Shown one piece after another: positions 11,627-24,200 of a stretch of 64,000 nucleotides of DNA. Each line of letters starts with the position of its first letter. The first letter of the stretch is position 1. Source of the DNA: Conoideocrella luteorostrata. Lineage: Eukaryota; Ascomycota; Sordariomycetes; Hypocreales; Clavicipitaceae. A model generated the notes under the pieces. It ran no database searches, was not told where the DNA came from, and was given only the letters and a program-made list of their open reading frames with translations. The DNA lies in contig JASWJB010000095.1 of assembly GCA_032433595.1 (NCBI GenBank), positions 62,001-126,000 of the forward strand, given 5' to 3'. The position numbers were made by a program, and so were the translations under genes.

Positions 11627-12323
11627 GGTTGCAGACGAGTCTTATAGCAAACGTTGGAGAAAAGCGTGGCACTACCGGCCTCGATCAGTTAGTTTGAGGT
11701 TTGAATTGTAATATAATGGGCATGGAACAGGGCAGGTAACGGAGATCTATGGAGGAGAACCAACTTAGATGGAAGGAAAGAGGGGCGGCGAGATGTTGGG
11801 CTGAATGGGAAACCTTGGTGACAGGCCCAATAGACCAGGCTTATCGCGCGGGGTCGCGACGTTATTCGCTGACACGCATCGTTTACCGAGTCGAGTGCAG
11901 CAAATCAGGAGTAGCTCACCGTACAACTTCAGGATGCTTGTTATTTTATATTTCAGCCAATCAGCCAACTCGTCTGGGTCCGACAGCTGAGGGAGGGACG
12001 GGCCGCCTGACCTATGCATTATCTTGATTCACAATTGGAGAAGTTCCATTGGCAGAGATTAGCATGGTACGGACTACAGCGCCTCGTTATACCTATAATA
12101 GTTTAAGCTAGCTACTTTCCAGAGTTTATGTGCTTTTGGCTGGGTCCAAAGTTCAGCAATCCAAAGTCCAGAGAAGTGAACAGGTAACCTCTCATGACAT
12201 AAAACCGAATACTCAATTGGGTAAGCCACCCCGTTCCTCTCAAAATACTTAATCATGAAACTTCTCATCAACGAAGATCTTGCCGTGCTATTCACACGGA
12301 AGGATTCTCCAGTGCATGTCAAA
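11627..12323. other. intergenic, NLR promoter and sidF 3' flank
   Basis: No gene seen. The first ~150 bases upstream of the NLR start at 11626 should hold its promoter. The remainder up to 12323 is the downstream flank of the acyltransferase gene. Confidence 0.45.
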
Positions 12324-13619
12324 CTAAAGGCGAGACGGGAAAGTAAAAGTCGTGCCAGCAATGTGCTTCGTATGCTGATTAAAAGGGCAGATCTGAAAGA
12401 AGCGTTCCCGCGAGCACTTCACCAGGTTCGACCGCTTGTGCGGCAGATCAATATACTGATCCTGGTGCAGACCAAACATGTATTCATACATGAGGACCTT
12501 CTCCCCCGTCAGACGGGGCTCACCCACGACATTTTCCGTTCGATGATCATCCAAGAGAATGTAATGCATGACGCTCGGCCACCACGCCATGACCCGATGA
12601 GCCCCCCGGAAGGCATCTTCACCAACGAGCGAGTGTCTGCCCCGATCGAAATCCGCAGCTGCGTAATGCATCCCCATGCGATCCTCCTTGGCCCAGTAGA
12701 TCTCAAAGTAGGCAAAGGGGGCGTCATTGAAGGACCCGAAAACGGTCACGACATGAGGATCCTCATCCAGTCCGCGCAGGTAGTTGCGGTGGTGTTCTAG
12801 TGTGCCGGATTCCAGCCAGCCCTTGGCGACGCGAGGGTCGTTTTGCCATCGATGGAAGAGGTCCAGATGCTTGGGGTTGCGGTAGTCCACGGCCATCAGG
12901 GAGAAGTGCTCATCCAGAGACGGGATGTAGCGGCTGTACATGAGGGCTCCTGGCTCGGGTTTGGGACATCTTCGCGGATGTCGCAAGAAGGTTGTCTGAG
13001 TGGCATCGATTGTGTAGTCCAGGTGAGGCACCATGTTCTCAGAGCGCCAGTTGGGCAGCCAGATGGGCTTGGATCCCAATGGGGAGGCACAGCCCTGCCA
13101 GAAAGCGCTTCTGAGGATGAGTAGCTCGGAGTCTTTATTGTCGAACGGAGCTGAGCTGTCGACTGGCCGTGGGTGGTCAACTGCCACCATCGAAAGCAGC
13201 AGAGACTTGGACAGCTCTGCATCACCGAAGCCCTTCAGTCGCAGACGGAAAGACTCGACGCTGTGATGGACTGTGAAGAACGCATACAAGAACAGCCACA
13301 CCTGTCCAACAGTTGGCATTTCTGTAGTCTCCCAACTAATAACCCAGGCGGGGCTTCGTCGAGCTCTCGCCCACTCTGTATTGTTGGATTCGTCAACCTT
13401 GTCTGCTTTTACCGGATTGAGCTCGGTGAAGAGGATATTCTCATCATGCAGAGGGTATGGAAACGGCTCGCCATCATTGGATTGCTTCTCTTGGCGCAGA
13501 AAATACGTCTGATTACCATTTGCAGTCTTTGGAGAGGGCACTAGATAGTATGTTGTAAGGTATGGATGGGGGAGTCGAATCTTGATGGGCGACTGTTGCT
13601 GGGGTGAATCTGTAGCCAT
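12324..13619 (-). CDS. sidF: SidF-type N5-hydroxyornithine acyltransferase (siderophore biosynthesis)
   Basis: Single exon, 431 residues from ATG at 13619. The C-terminal half is the GNAT-like acyltransferase domain of hydroxamate siderophore synthesis (IucB/AlcB/SidF type): HLDLFHRWQNDPRVAKGW, then HHRNYLRGL, FAYFEIYWAKEDRMG, GRHSLVGE and a late EPRLTGEKV. In Aspergillus, SidF moves an anhydromevalonyl group from CoA to N5-hydroxyornithine, producing the building block of fusarinines. The protein ends in PSRL; the terminal SRL is a type 1 peroxisomal targeting signal, and SidF is known to be peroxisomal in Aspergillus. It is the left member of the siderophore cluster, on the same strand as the reductase, NRPS and ABC genes. 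Length (about 430-460) is normal. Acyl specificity is inferred from the neighbouring SidH-like gene. Confidence 0.9.
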   Translation of the reverse strand: MATDSPQQQSPIKIRLPHPYLTTYYLVPSPKTANGNQTYFLRQEKQSNDGEPFPYPLHDENILFTELNPVKADKVDESNNTEWARARRSPAWVISWETTEMPTVGQVWLFLYAFFTVHHSVESFRLRLKGFGDAELSKSLLLSMVAVDHPRPVDSSAPFDNKDSELLILRSAFWQGCASPLGSKPIWLPNWRSENMVPHLDYTIDATQTTFLRHPRRCPKPEPGALMYSRYIPSLDEHFSLMAVDYRNPKHLDLFHRWQNDPRVAKGWLESGTLEHHRNYLRGLDEDPHVVTVFGSFNDAPFAYFEIYWAKEDRMGMHYAAADFDRGRHSLVGEDAFRGAHRVMAWWPSVMHYILLDDHRTENVVGEPRLTGEKVLMYEYMFGLHQDQYIDLPHKRSNLVKCSRERFFQICPFNQHTKHIAGTTFTFPSRL

Positions 13620-14699
13620 TTTGAATCATTGGTTTGAGTAGAAGTCTGCTTTGCTTCTCCTTTTCTTTGTTCTCTTCTAGTTCTTATTATATTTCTTTTT
13701 TGCGCCGGGTGTCTGATTTTTTGTTAGACAGGGCAAGTGAGAGAAAACAGAAGGAGAAACATAAAGAGAAACTTGGAAACGAGGCACTCAGATCCCTCAT
13801 GTCCAAATGCTAGTAATCTGCCTTTCTTAACTCCTTAGGAACGGGTTTCTTCGGCTCCTCCGTGACGCTTCTTAAGCGACGTACCATACATAACATTAAC
13901 ATCGGTACTGTACCGCAGCTGAATCGCGTGCACCTATTTTTTTTTATTAGCGCCGTATACCCGAACAAATACCATAGTGGAACGACAGCTCCGAGTTTGC
14001 CGTGGTCGAGACGCTCACTGTTTTTATTCACACCCCTCGGCCAAGGATGCTTTGTCATTCCCCACATGCTCCGTCTGCTGGCTAGAGCTGGCACTATTAA
14101 ACGCCACGATGCAAGGATCAGATTGATAAGATTACAGGACTAACTGCAGGATATATGCCAAGGAATGGCGGGGTCTCTCATGTCGGCATCCATGACCCGT
14201 TTACGAAGCCAGAATTTTTTTCGTCACGATAATGCGTCCTGCCACTCCAAACAGACCCTTTAGTGTCTTGACGTCAGGGAAAGTTAGCTCACGCCCAGTA
14301 ACCAGGTTCTAACCATCAGTGGCTACCGTGAAGGCAGGGAAGGTTATCAATCTACTGCATGGTTCTCCGTAGACCACAAGACATCTCCCGACATCGGGGC
14401 TCTCACGTCTGCCTTCATCGGGACGCAAACGATACACCTTCTCAGCCCCCAAACTATCAATATTCCGTGGAGCAGTTTCACGTTCCGTGTGAGTCTAGAT
14501 TGTGTTATATGAAAGGGCTTGCGGAATGCCGAGGGGACCAGGTTCAATCGCATGCTCTCCTCTCGAAATGACCGCTTCGAGGCATCCAAGGGAGGCAGGT
14601 ACATGCCAGTGCTGATTATGACGTGCTGTGCAACAGCTGGGAGATTTGTCTTGTGTGGAAAACTGTTGCGGCCCGCGGGCAGCGTTACTTAGTCTACGT
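13620..14699. other. intergenic, sidF promoter and ferric reductase 3' flank
   Basis: No gene seen. CT-rich text on the minus strand just above 13619 fits a leader. A GATTGATAAG element lies at 14121-14130, about 500 bases upstream of sidF, and may be a GATA-factor site. Other open frames are short and unsupported. Confidence 0.5.
14121..14130 (-). promoter_or_regulatory. candidate GATA site upstream of sidF
   Basis: GATTGATAAG contains TGATAA, matching the HGATAR core bound by SreA-type iron repressors. The same GATTGATAA word occurs twice in the NRPS upstream region. A single 6-base core is weak evidence alone. Confidence 0.35.
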
Positions 14700-17365
14700 C
14701 TACCAGAAAAAATTCTCCTGGAAATAGTCTATATGGCATGTTGACCGCTCCAAAATGTCAACGACTGCGAGTCTCGCATCATCTACCAGCGCTTCCGGGC
14801 CACATGCCACTATGGCCAGTCTCCCGTAGTCGCTTTCCATGGCTGCTGAATCGACAATTTGCGCAACGTGTGGTCGCTTCTGGTGTTGCCTCACCCATGG
14901 CGGGAATCCACGCTCGCTTGTCGCATCGTCCGTAGATGAAGAAGACACGTACAGATTGAGGGACAGAGCGTTAGTGCTTAAGGCACGATGTAAGTACTCC
15001 CACACTACTGTCTCTGCAAATGAAACTTCACGTACTGCCCAATGTATCTCTACCATCTTGGGTGTCGAATGCGAATGCGTGCGCCCTAGCAGAGGTAGGT
15101 ACGACATCGGGGTTACGATGCCCGAGCCGCCTACCACAAACACTACACGATCGTAATGATGAAGTGGATGTGCGTGACCATATGGGCCGTCCACCAGCAC
15201 TCTCATTCGGCCTGAGGATATAGCGAGCTCTTTGAGACGACGAGTGAAGTCGTTGTACGGCCGTATCAGAAACGTCATGCAGTTGTTCCGCAGCTTCATA
15301 GCTGGAGCTCGACGGCTCCCTGGTTCAGAATTGGCCATGTCGTGAGGATCATGTAGGAGCGGCGACATTTCTGAATACGTTTCATCTGGGCTCTGTGGCG
15401 AGACCGGCACGGATGCAACAGTGAATGGATGGCTCTCCCAGCAACATGTATCATCTAAGACCATGATGTAGTAGTACGTACCTGGCCTAGCCAGGTAAGC
15501 CGAATTACTTTCCACGGGGATACTGAGTTGCACAACGTTTGAAGTGTTGTGGTACACTGCAAATGAGTCGGTCCCCCAAGAAAACGGGTTGAAGGCCACA
15601 ATTCTGCAGGCTCGCAACACTCTGTCAAAGAGCCATATGAAGACTGGCACCCAGAATAGGCCATCATACTGACCGTTAAATATCGAAACGTGTCTGCGCA
15701 GCTGTAAGCGGTGGTGCACATGGGGACAAGATATATCCCATTGTTCAGCGATGACTTACCCAAGCATAAAGAGAAGAAGTAGCAAGGAAATCAATATATG
15801 CAGTATTAAAAACAGCTCATAGCGTCTGCGTCGCATCCAGTATATGGACAAGGGTAATAGGAGCGCCATGAGACCAGTAGCCTGCAAGTTTCGTTAATGA
15901 ACGCGGAGAATGTATAGAGAAAGCCATGACAGAAGCCCGTTTATAAAACACTTACCACTACGCCTGCATTCCAGTACCAATCAGCAAATTGAGTGATAAG
16001 ATAGTTCCAGTCCCATGCGCCACCCTCTACAGAGAAAGTATTAGCATGTTGACAATCCCCCTTTCCACTGCGTATTTGCATTCTTGGAGAGGCTGTGTAT
16101 TCTTACGACGCCAAACAAACATTGTGTACCCAATAGAATGGGCCACTGCCTCGACGGTCGCAATGCGGGCAACCCAACGGTGAAAATTATTATATGTGCC
16201 GAAATCCCAACCCGTCAGCCACAGTGATACGTTATTTCGCATGCCAAACAGCCATATCACCGGGAAGTTGGCAAAAGATAACACACCAGTCCGGTCAGAG
16301 ACACAGCGCAATAACAGATCAAAGGGGGAGTCGAAGCTTTTGTACAACAAGTCAGTGGCATAGCTACGGCCAACCGAATGCCTTTGGTCATGATTTCGTA
16401 CGTACTAGAAACTCTTTTTGGTCGTCTTATATCCACAGACCGAGAACACAACATTCAGAACAAGAAATAGGAGCAACGTCAAGGACTGAATGCGCGGAGG
16501 AACCGTTGACCACATGACGCTCTGGGCGCACTTGTATCCAAACGTTGCCGGAAGAAGGACCCTACGCTTTATCCATCTTTGAAAGACGCTCGATGACGGT
16601 CCGCAAATTGATTCAGATGTAGCTCTGCAGGCTGGTAGACGACTCAAGGCCAGATATACCCTATTCGTGATGCCCAAACCAACAACAAAAATCCAGAACG
16701 CCACGGTTGCGAAGCTATGTAGCGTCAGTTACCCAAGCTCCCTCGCATGCTATAATTTTTTTGTTGGGGTGTCGGGAGGAAAAGCCCGAGAAACAAGAAA
16801 ATGACTTGGAACATCATGTACCCATAATAGAAATGCCATTTCCGCGCATACGCCCATGTATCCTGCTGTCAGTCAGCAACTACAACCCCGTGTCTGTTCG
16901 ACAATGCAGTCCACTGACCAAAGTGTCGTACCAAGCTGTGAAGAAATCCAAAGCCGGCAGAACAATCTCTCTCGCAGGATTCGAAGGATCAAACACGTCA
17001 TCTTCAGTGATTCTGCGTACATCAGCAGCATTATCACTCGTAAGATTTGCGACTATCGAGAATGGCGGGATCGAAAGCCCAAGCGCGCTCTGACACGTCT
17101 CGTTCCGTTCTTGCAAAGCCAGCCGTCGATACTCGGATCCGCAGTATATCTCAAGACATAAATACGTCGAGTACAGGCCAAGACCGCTCTGGCACGATTG
17201 CACGATGTTCAGGTCGGACAGTTGCGTGTCGTTGAAGTGCACGGGTTGGAGGCAGGCCTGGCAGCTCTCCGAGCAGATGGCCCACGGCTCTGCTGTCTTT
17301 GCCGCATAGACCAACGGAGCAAAAAGCAGCAGAAATACTTTTTGTGGCCCGGGGAGACGGCCCAT
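14700..17365 (-). CDS. ferric reductase (FRE/NOX-like flavocytochrome metalloreductase)
   Basis: Seven exons on the minus strand (17365-16919, 16865-16822, 16714-16406, 16336-16107, 16026-15956, 15881-15760, 15693-14700) give 738 residues. A signal peptide (residues 1-21) leads an extracellular Cys-rich domain (CSESCQACLQP, later CLEIYCGSEY). Several membrane spans carry the haem histidines (FHRWVARIA, EAVAHSIGY, ILHILISLL). HPFT at ~496-499 is the FAD site; VDGPYGH (~575-581), VVGGSGIVTP (~594-603) and CGPEAL near the end bind NADPH. It would sit in the plasma membrane and pass electrons from cytosolic NADPH to external Fe3+ or ferri-siderophore. Placed between sidF and the NRPS on the same strand, it probably works in iron acquisition. 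Introns are 53-107 nt. The acceptor choice at exon 2 could shift by one codon. Confidence 0.9.
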
Positions 17366-17621
17366 GGCTACTGAAAATCATGTATAAATTTGAGGCATTG
17401 CCGTGCTGCGCAGTGCAGTGCAATGCAGCATGAAAGATCACATCCAGAATAAGCCATTTCTCCGGCCGCGTATAATATGACCTCGCTTTCTGACATACCT
17501 GGGTTTGTTTGTCACGTTCCGCATTCGCTCTCGTTTCCACACCGTCTCACGGTCTCATGGTGGGACGTTTAGGCAATGACCGTTACGAGCAAGGGTTTGA
17601 TGCCAGGTGATGCTTTGTTGC

Positions 17622-17630
17622 TTATCAGAT
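17622..17630 (-). promoter_or_regulatory. candidate SreA/GATA iron-repression site upstream of ferric reductase
   Basis: Reads ATCTGATAA on the minus strand, an exact match to ATCWGATAA, the extended motif described for SreA-repressed genes in Aspergillus. It lies 257 bases upstream of the ferric reductase start and on the same strand. Function is inferred. Confidence 0.5.
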
Positions 17631-17668
17631 CCACGCCAAGGTGGAGCTTTACTGTAACTAAACTTTTC

Positions 17669-17682
17669 TACTCCGTACGGAG
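17669..17682. repeat. palindrome containing the TACTCCGTA word
   Basis: CTCCGTACGGAG is a perfect 12-bp palindrome at 17671-17682, preceded by TA so that it includes the recurrent 9-mer TACTCCGTA. It lies 40 bases from the candidate SreA site in the ferric reductase promoter. Confidence 0.6.
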
Positions 17683-18277
17683 CACCTAAATAGTTACTTA
17701 GTTAACTTTAGTTAACTAACCAATGCTTTAGAAACCTGGACGCCCACCTTTGGTTCACGAAGTGGATCGTCAGGGGGGAGGGTGGGCATAAGTTTTCGCG
17801 GCTGGTTCTTCGCAAGTATCACATGCAGCACTGCTCTGTACTCCGCAACCTGCTGCGTAGTTTCTGCGTCGTCCAGTATGTTGTAGAATAGTGATCCAGT
17901 TTGCGGTCCTAGCTCTACTTGGCGACTGTGAACCTCAGAGTTCAAACCAAACAGGGTTGTTTACGGCCAGAAAATCGCTCAGATGCTGGTCGACTCCAAT
18001 TACGCGAATAAGGTGTAATATCCAAGGGTCCCAAGGACCAACGGAACCAGTTGGACTTTGCTGTGGATAGGACGATGCCGTTGTGTCAAGTTTATATCGT
18101 GAATTCAGCGCCATCAGTCGGCCAGGCACAGACAAGTAAAGATATAGTATAGTGAGATTATCCAAGCACAATGGCAGTCCGAGAAACAGATCGATCAAGA
18201 CACAACTCAGTCGCCTTTTTCCAAATATCAAGCCGTGAAAAACCTAAAACACACTCACATGTGTCTACATACGCTAT

Positions 18278-21200
18278 CTACAGAACGACCGCCGAACCAT
18301 CCCGGGCAAGCATCTCCACGGCTTCGGCCAATTCCTCCAACTTGGCTTCCCAAAATTCCCAACGCTCGCCATCTGCTTCGATACCAACAAAAGTGTTGCC
18401 CCTCTCGATAAAAGACACCACACGGGGAGGCGTAGCAATCTCCGCGTGTGGATTTGTGTAGTCCACACGGCACTCGCCGTCTCCAAACGGCATCGTATCA
18501 AAGTAGCCATTATCCAAGTGATTGACAAACGAGGCGTAAAACGGAACACTGTCCTCCCACTCAGTACATTCTTTTGCAATCTCAGCATACCCAAGCGTAG
18601 CATGTGCACTGCCCTCAAGATATAAGTCTCGGACGTGTTCCAGCAATTGCTTAGCTGTCCATCCAGGCTCAAATCTGACTCTCACTGGCATGTATTGGTA
18701 GCATGGTCCCATTATGTGCTCTATACCGTTTACGGCCACGCTTCGCCCAGATACGATACCTGCGAACGTCACGTCCGAAACCGCCCTATGTTTCGCCAGT
18801 ACTCTGGCCCAACCGGCTGTAAGCACAGTGGCAAATGTGATGTCTGATGAGCGGCCAGAGACGTCCACCGCCTTGGTGAAGAAGCGGGCGGTGGATGTTT
18901 CTGCATCGGCAGGGCTAGTTATTTCCGTCATTGTCGAACCGCTCAGCAGCTTGCTCCAGTATTTGACATTTTCAGCCCTCGAAATGAAAATATGGTTCAA
19001 GTAGCTCGTGAAAGGAGCTGAGGGGAATATCTCTTTACGGTTGTAGCATAGGTCCAGTTGCTTGAGGAGCTCTGGAAGCGAGATTCCATCATACTGGGCA
19101 TGTGAGATGCGAATCATAAGCGACGTGTCTGTAGTAGTATGACGCAATACAAAAATCCGGAGAAATGAGCTCCCATACTGGAATGAAGAGTCAATAATGA
19201 TATCCTCCTCAGCTACCCTTCGCGCAAACTGGTCCAAAGTCTCGTCAGGGGCGCAGTTTCGCTCTGATACGCCAATTTGCAGCGCTTTCAGAACAACTTG
19301 CAAGATCTGATCATTGTGCTGAACAAAGACTGTCCGAAGTATCGGGTGAATGCCAACAAGATGCTGAAAGCTCTCGAGCAGCCGTGGCACGTCCATGGTG
19401 CCGCTGATATGTAGCATGTTGTACTGAACGGAGCTTCTAGGCCTAGAGACAGTCCTTTTCACGTCCCTTGCCTGCGGGTCTGTAACCGGGTAGGCGTCCT
19501 CAATAATCCATTCGGGATCAGCAAGTTGATCTCGGACATGTTGGGTAAGGAAACTGTCAATCTCAGTGTAGCCAAGCATCGAGAAGGCTGTGTAAGCCTG
19601 GGCAGTTTGACTAGAGCTCGTAGGGACATCTTTGAGTACATTTGCCATGTCGCGTAGCTTCATATTGCGGAACATATCAGCCACAGACAGAACGTATCCG
19701 TCTACACGCAAGGCTGATACAATCCTCATCGCCAAGATAGAGTCGCCTCCTAATCGGAAGAAGTTGTCATCCAATGCTATTTTCTTCTCGTCAATACCGA
19801 GGAATTTAGCCCAGCAGGAGCGAAGTATTATCTCATCAGGCGACATTGCATTCCATTCGGACATGTTGGAATGGGCTTGGGAAAAGCATTGTCGAACGTA
19901 AGCCACAAATGGCAACGTGATGCTCTGTGCCAAGCTGCTGAAATAGTATGAATCCAAATCCTCGTGTTTGGTGGCGCTTGTTGAAATTGGAATGCATGCC
20001 TTTGGGATCATATAGGGAGGTAATGCGTCCAGCATGGCCTTTTTGAGACGCGCAACAGACTCAACGAGGTCGACCGACACGATTGAGCACAGTGGGATCG
20101 CAGCATCTCGCAGAGTGAATCCAAGATCGGCTGATTTTTGATTCGCACGCAGCGCCTGTTCTCGAACAAATGAAACCACGATAGGAGTGCGAGCAGATGA
20201 ATCTTCAGGTTGGATAAGCTGAGTTGAAACTTCCGTGCCTGCAGGAAGTAATTGGATCAGTTCGCGATCGATTGCTTTGACGTCGATGATATGACCGTTG
20301 AATTGCATTAAATCAGCTTTATTCCCGATATATATCAATTTGAAATTATCCGAATATCTGACAAGGTGCCCAGTCTGGTGGAGCTTGCCATGTCGACCAG
20401 TGACACCTTGCACGGCCTGTTTGAGCCATGTCGGAGCAGGCAGCTTGGCTTTTTCTTCATCATCGACTCCCTCAAGAAGAAGCTCACCAGTAGTTCCAAC
20501 TGGCATTAGTACATTTGTATCCTCCGGATCCACAATCCAGGGAATGTGTTGAACCATTGGGTACGTATCTCCATGCCTCAGATTGACTGCAACGTCGCGG
20601 TGTGATACTGGTGGAATAGAATTCACGGACCAAATTTCCTCAAGTTCCTCTCTACTCAGGCATAAAACCTGATTAATGCAACGATCGGTTTCTCGAACAA
20701 GTTCCGACACAGCGCAATCGAGTTGCAGAAGAACCCGCCGCATCTGCGACTCGCTCACAAGGTGCGAGTCAAAGCTTGCAACGACGCGAAAGCCGTCTGG
20801 TTGAAGGCAACATGCCAGCATCACAGGATATGTGTTAAAGTGAAGTGCCTCCAGTGCTGCATCGCCGGCAGCAAAAGATGGAACAAAAGACCCCTCATCC
20901 GCAGTGGTCTCCGCGGCTGGCGGCTGTATTACCATCCCCATGCTGACCTCGCAAGCTATCTGGGCGTCAGGGCTTAGGCGCCGGATGTTCTGGATACCAA
21001 AGTGCTCATGCAATGTCCTTGCAACACCCTGATCCTGGACTGACTGAAGGAATTCGTGGATAGAAGCCGTGCGATCTATGCGCACTCGGACCGGAACCGT
21101 GGCCAGTACTGGACCTTCTATCTGTTCAATGCCTGGGATTGGCAGTGTACGCCCTGTGAAAGTTTCTCCAAAGACGATATCATCATTCATGGTGTATTTC

Positions 21201-24200
21201 GAGGCCACCAAGGCCCAAGCGGCTCGCATAACTGTCGAAGCTGTAATCTCATTCTTGCTCGACCGAGTGACTGTGATGAAGTGCTCTGCTTGTGCATTGG
21301 GCTCAGGAATATACGAGCGGGATGGCAAGCTGGGAAACTGAGGCCCAGTTGCTCCATTCAACTGATTCAACCAGTATGTCCTCGACTTTTCTCTCTCAGG
21401 ATCGGCCAAGAATTGAATAAAGTGCTTGAAACTTGCTGTTCTCTGCACCGATCGGCCATTATACTCATGCTCGACATGATCAACAATCAACTCTGTCGAC
21501 CAGGCATCGTAAACCGCGTGATGGGCTGTCCAGACAAAGTAATACTTATCGAGGGCCACATCGTGCACCATTGTGAAACGGCTCAGGGGCTTATTGACCG
21601 GCATAGGTGTATTCTTGTCCTTAACTAGGAATTCTTGCAGATTATCATGAGATTGCCATCTTAGTGGGTCGTTTGTAACAACCTGCAAAAAACCATGATG
21701 CTTGAATTCAACAATCCGAGTGCGTAAAATGGCACATTTTCTAATGACAGCATCCCAAGCTGCTTGGAGTCTCTCGGCTGACTCTTTTGTCGGAATTTCA
21801 GTGATTCTCTGCGCGACATATGCCTCCTTTGACCGGGTATAAAACGCCATGTGAATCTCTTGCATCGGTGCGCACGGGTAGATGTCTTCGATCGAACTTG
21901 GACTGATGCCACAGTGCTCTGCTGCTTCTATGCGTATGCCCTCACGGTCCCAAGAGCTATCTAGTAGAGAAAATGCTGGTATAGTTGTTGAAGAAGCTGA
22001 TTCTACCTTCTTCATTATCTTGGCCATCTCCGCCAGAACCGGGGAACCGAAAACATCGGCAACAGTTAATTCGTACCCTTCTTCGCGAACGGCAGGTACA
22101 AGTTTCATAGCTAGAATCGAGTCGCCACCAAGCATGAAGAAGTTTCTGTTCGCATAGATCTGATCCTCTTTTAGCTTCAACAGACGGCTCCAAATGACCT
22201 GTAGGCATTTTTCAGTCTCTGAGGTTGGGACCGTTGTGCCCTCTGTCGTTGGCCCATCCGCAGACGCACAATGTAGGGGGATGTGTGACCCAAGAGATCG
22301 TAAGGTCTTACGATCAATCTTTCCAGACACCAGCATTGGAATTTGTGACATACCAATATAGGTAGATGGTACCATGTAAATTGGCAGTATCTTTGACAGT
22401 TTGTCGTTCAACCCAGCAACAACATCCTGCAATTTAGCCGACAGTTCCACGACTCGAGGCTCCTCAGGTGCAGCAGCACTATTACTTGATCTCTCGTGAT
22501 TTCTGCCAGCCACGAAAGCCACCAGCATGGACTCTGTTTTTTGCCCTTCTGGTGCAATAACTTCGGCAACAACATCCGCATCAACGGGAAGCAGCTTCTT
22601 GATGTGGTGTTCGATCTCACCCAGCTCGACCCGCTGGCCTCTTAGTTTGACCTGACTGTCTTTCCGGCCAACAAATACGAAGCCGCACTCTCCATCCGGG
22701 TCATATCGAACCAAGTCTCCAGTCTTGTATAAACGGCCTCTTCTCCCGGGGATCCCATCGTGGCCTGACACAAGCCATGTTGGATCTCTGATAAATGCAG
22801 CCTCTGTTTTAACTGAGTCACCCAAGTAGCCCTGACCAACAATGGGGCCCTCGATGAGCAATTCACCAACTGCTCCCACAGGCATGAGTTTGTTATGATC
22901 GTCGGGATGGACAAGCCAGATAGCGCACCCTTTGGCAGACCCCATACTAACGTAGGGCTTACCTGCGGCGTTGGGGTTCACGGTACAGCCAATTGTGCAT
23001 TCCGCCGGACCATATCCAACAACTACCCGAGTATGTTGCCCCCAATTTGCGATATCACCGGCTGAGCATGCTTCGCCACCTATGCCAAGGCTGTATAGGG
23101 ACGGAATGATATCTGGATCCAGAATTCGTGCCACCGAAGGCGTCATGTTGGCCATGTTAACACCGAGCCGACGCATAGCACCGCTAAGGTCGTTCATTCG
23201 ATCCTGATCAGAGGGGATGCAAAGACATCCGCCTCTTAAAAGCGTGCTCAGTATGCTATCAATGCTCACGTCAAAAGCATACGAAGTGAAGTCCAGAACT
23301 CGTGAAACATCAGAGTAGCCTATATCTGTGCTTCGGGCCAAAGCGCTCGTAGTATATACTCCATGGCCGATGACGACGCCTTTCGGCTTCCCAGTACTTC
23401 CAGACGTGAAAATAATGTAGAGTGTAGACTCCGGAGATACATAAGGTAGTTTTTGGTGAGACATGTCAACTTCCATCATTGAAAGCATTGTAGAGTCACT
23501 CACAACTACCGTTACTGCCCCAGGGGCGATTTCTGGCCCGAACGAGCCATTTGCTTCGGATGTAATGATGAACCGAGCTTTGACTTGTTCTGCCATAACC
23601 TTTCGTCGTTCAAGAGGCTGGCTGGGATCCATCAAAACAAACGCTGCTCCGGCTTTCATGACAGCCATGACAGCAACGGTAGTCCACTTCGATTTCTCAA
23701 AGCACAGTGGCACTATATCGCCAACAAGGAGACCCAAGCTGACAAGATAGGTAGCCAACAGCGTTGAGTACCGTTCGACGTCACCGTAAGATAAGCTACC
23801 ATCCCAAGAACAAATTGCCTGTTTAGTGGGATGTTTTGCCACCTGTTCCGAGATCAAGTCTTGTATGCAGATATTATATGAGGAAGGCAGCTCTTTATTC
23901 CAGTTCCAGATAACAGACCTGTCCAATTCAGCCAGCTCCAATACTGTAGCAATTGGCGCCGACATGTCTGATAGCAACATCTTAAGGATTTCGACAAAGG
24001 CAAGCGCGAAATGCTTTGCCACGTACGCACCTCCGACGGGTTCTCGCCACATCGGCTGCAACCAGAGGCTTCCATCATTTATGACTGTCCGCAGCTGGAT
24101 GCTGCCCTGTTCCAGAGAAGCATAATCAGAAATTCGTTCATGCAGAATTCATACTGATATTCGGTGTTTCTTACCCAATGAACCGCATTGCTGTCCCAGT

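Larger units (their letters stand above)
17366..18277. other. intergenic, ferric reductase promoter and NRPS 3' flank
   Basis: No supported gene. It holds an exact SreA-like site (17622-17630), a 12-bp palindrome CTCCGTACGGAG (17671-17682) and a run of TTAACT/GTTAACT words near 17690-17720. Two minus-strand open stretches (18231-17935 and 17945-17712) overlap in different frames and look partly protein-like, but I can identify neither a start nor a family. Confidence 0.45.

Noticed and set aside
12255..12800. 181-codon plus-strand open frame
   Set aside because: Antisense to the SidF acyltransferase, whose catalytic domain is clear on the minus strand.
17712..18231. Two overlapping minus-strand frames between NRPS and ferric reductase
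   Set aside because: Partly protein-like but in different frames, without a start, splice pair or family; left as intergenic.
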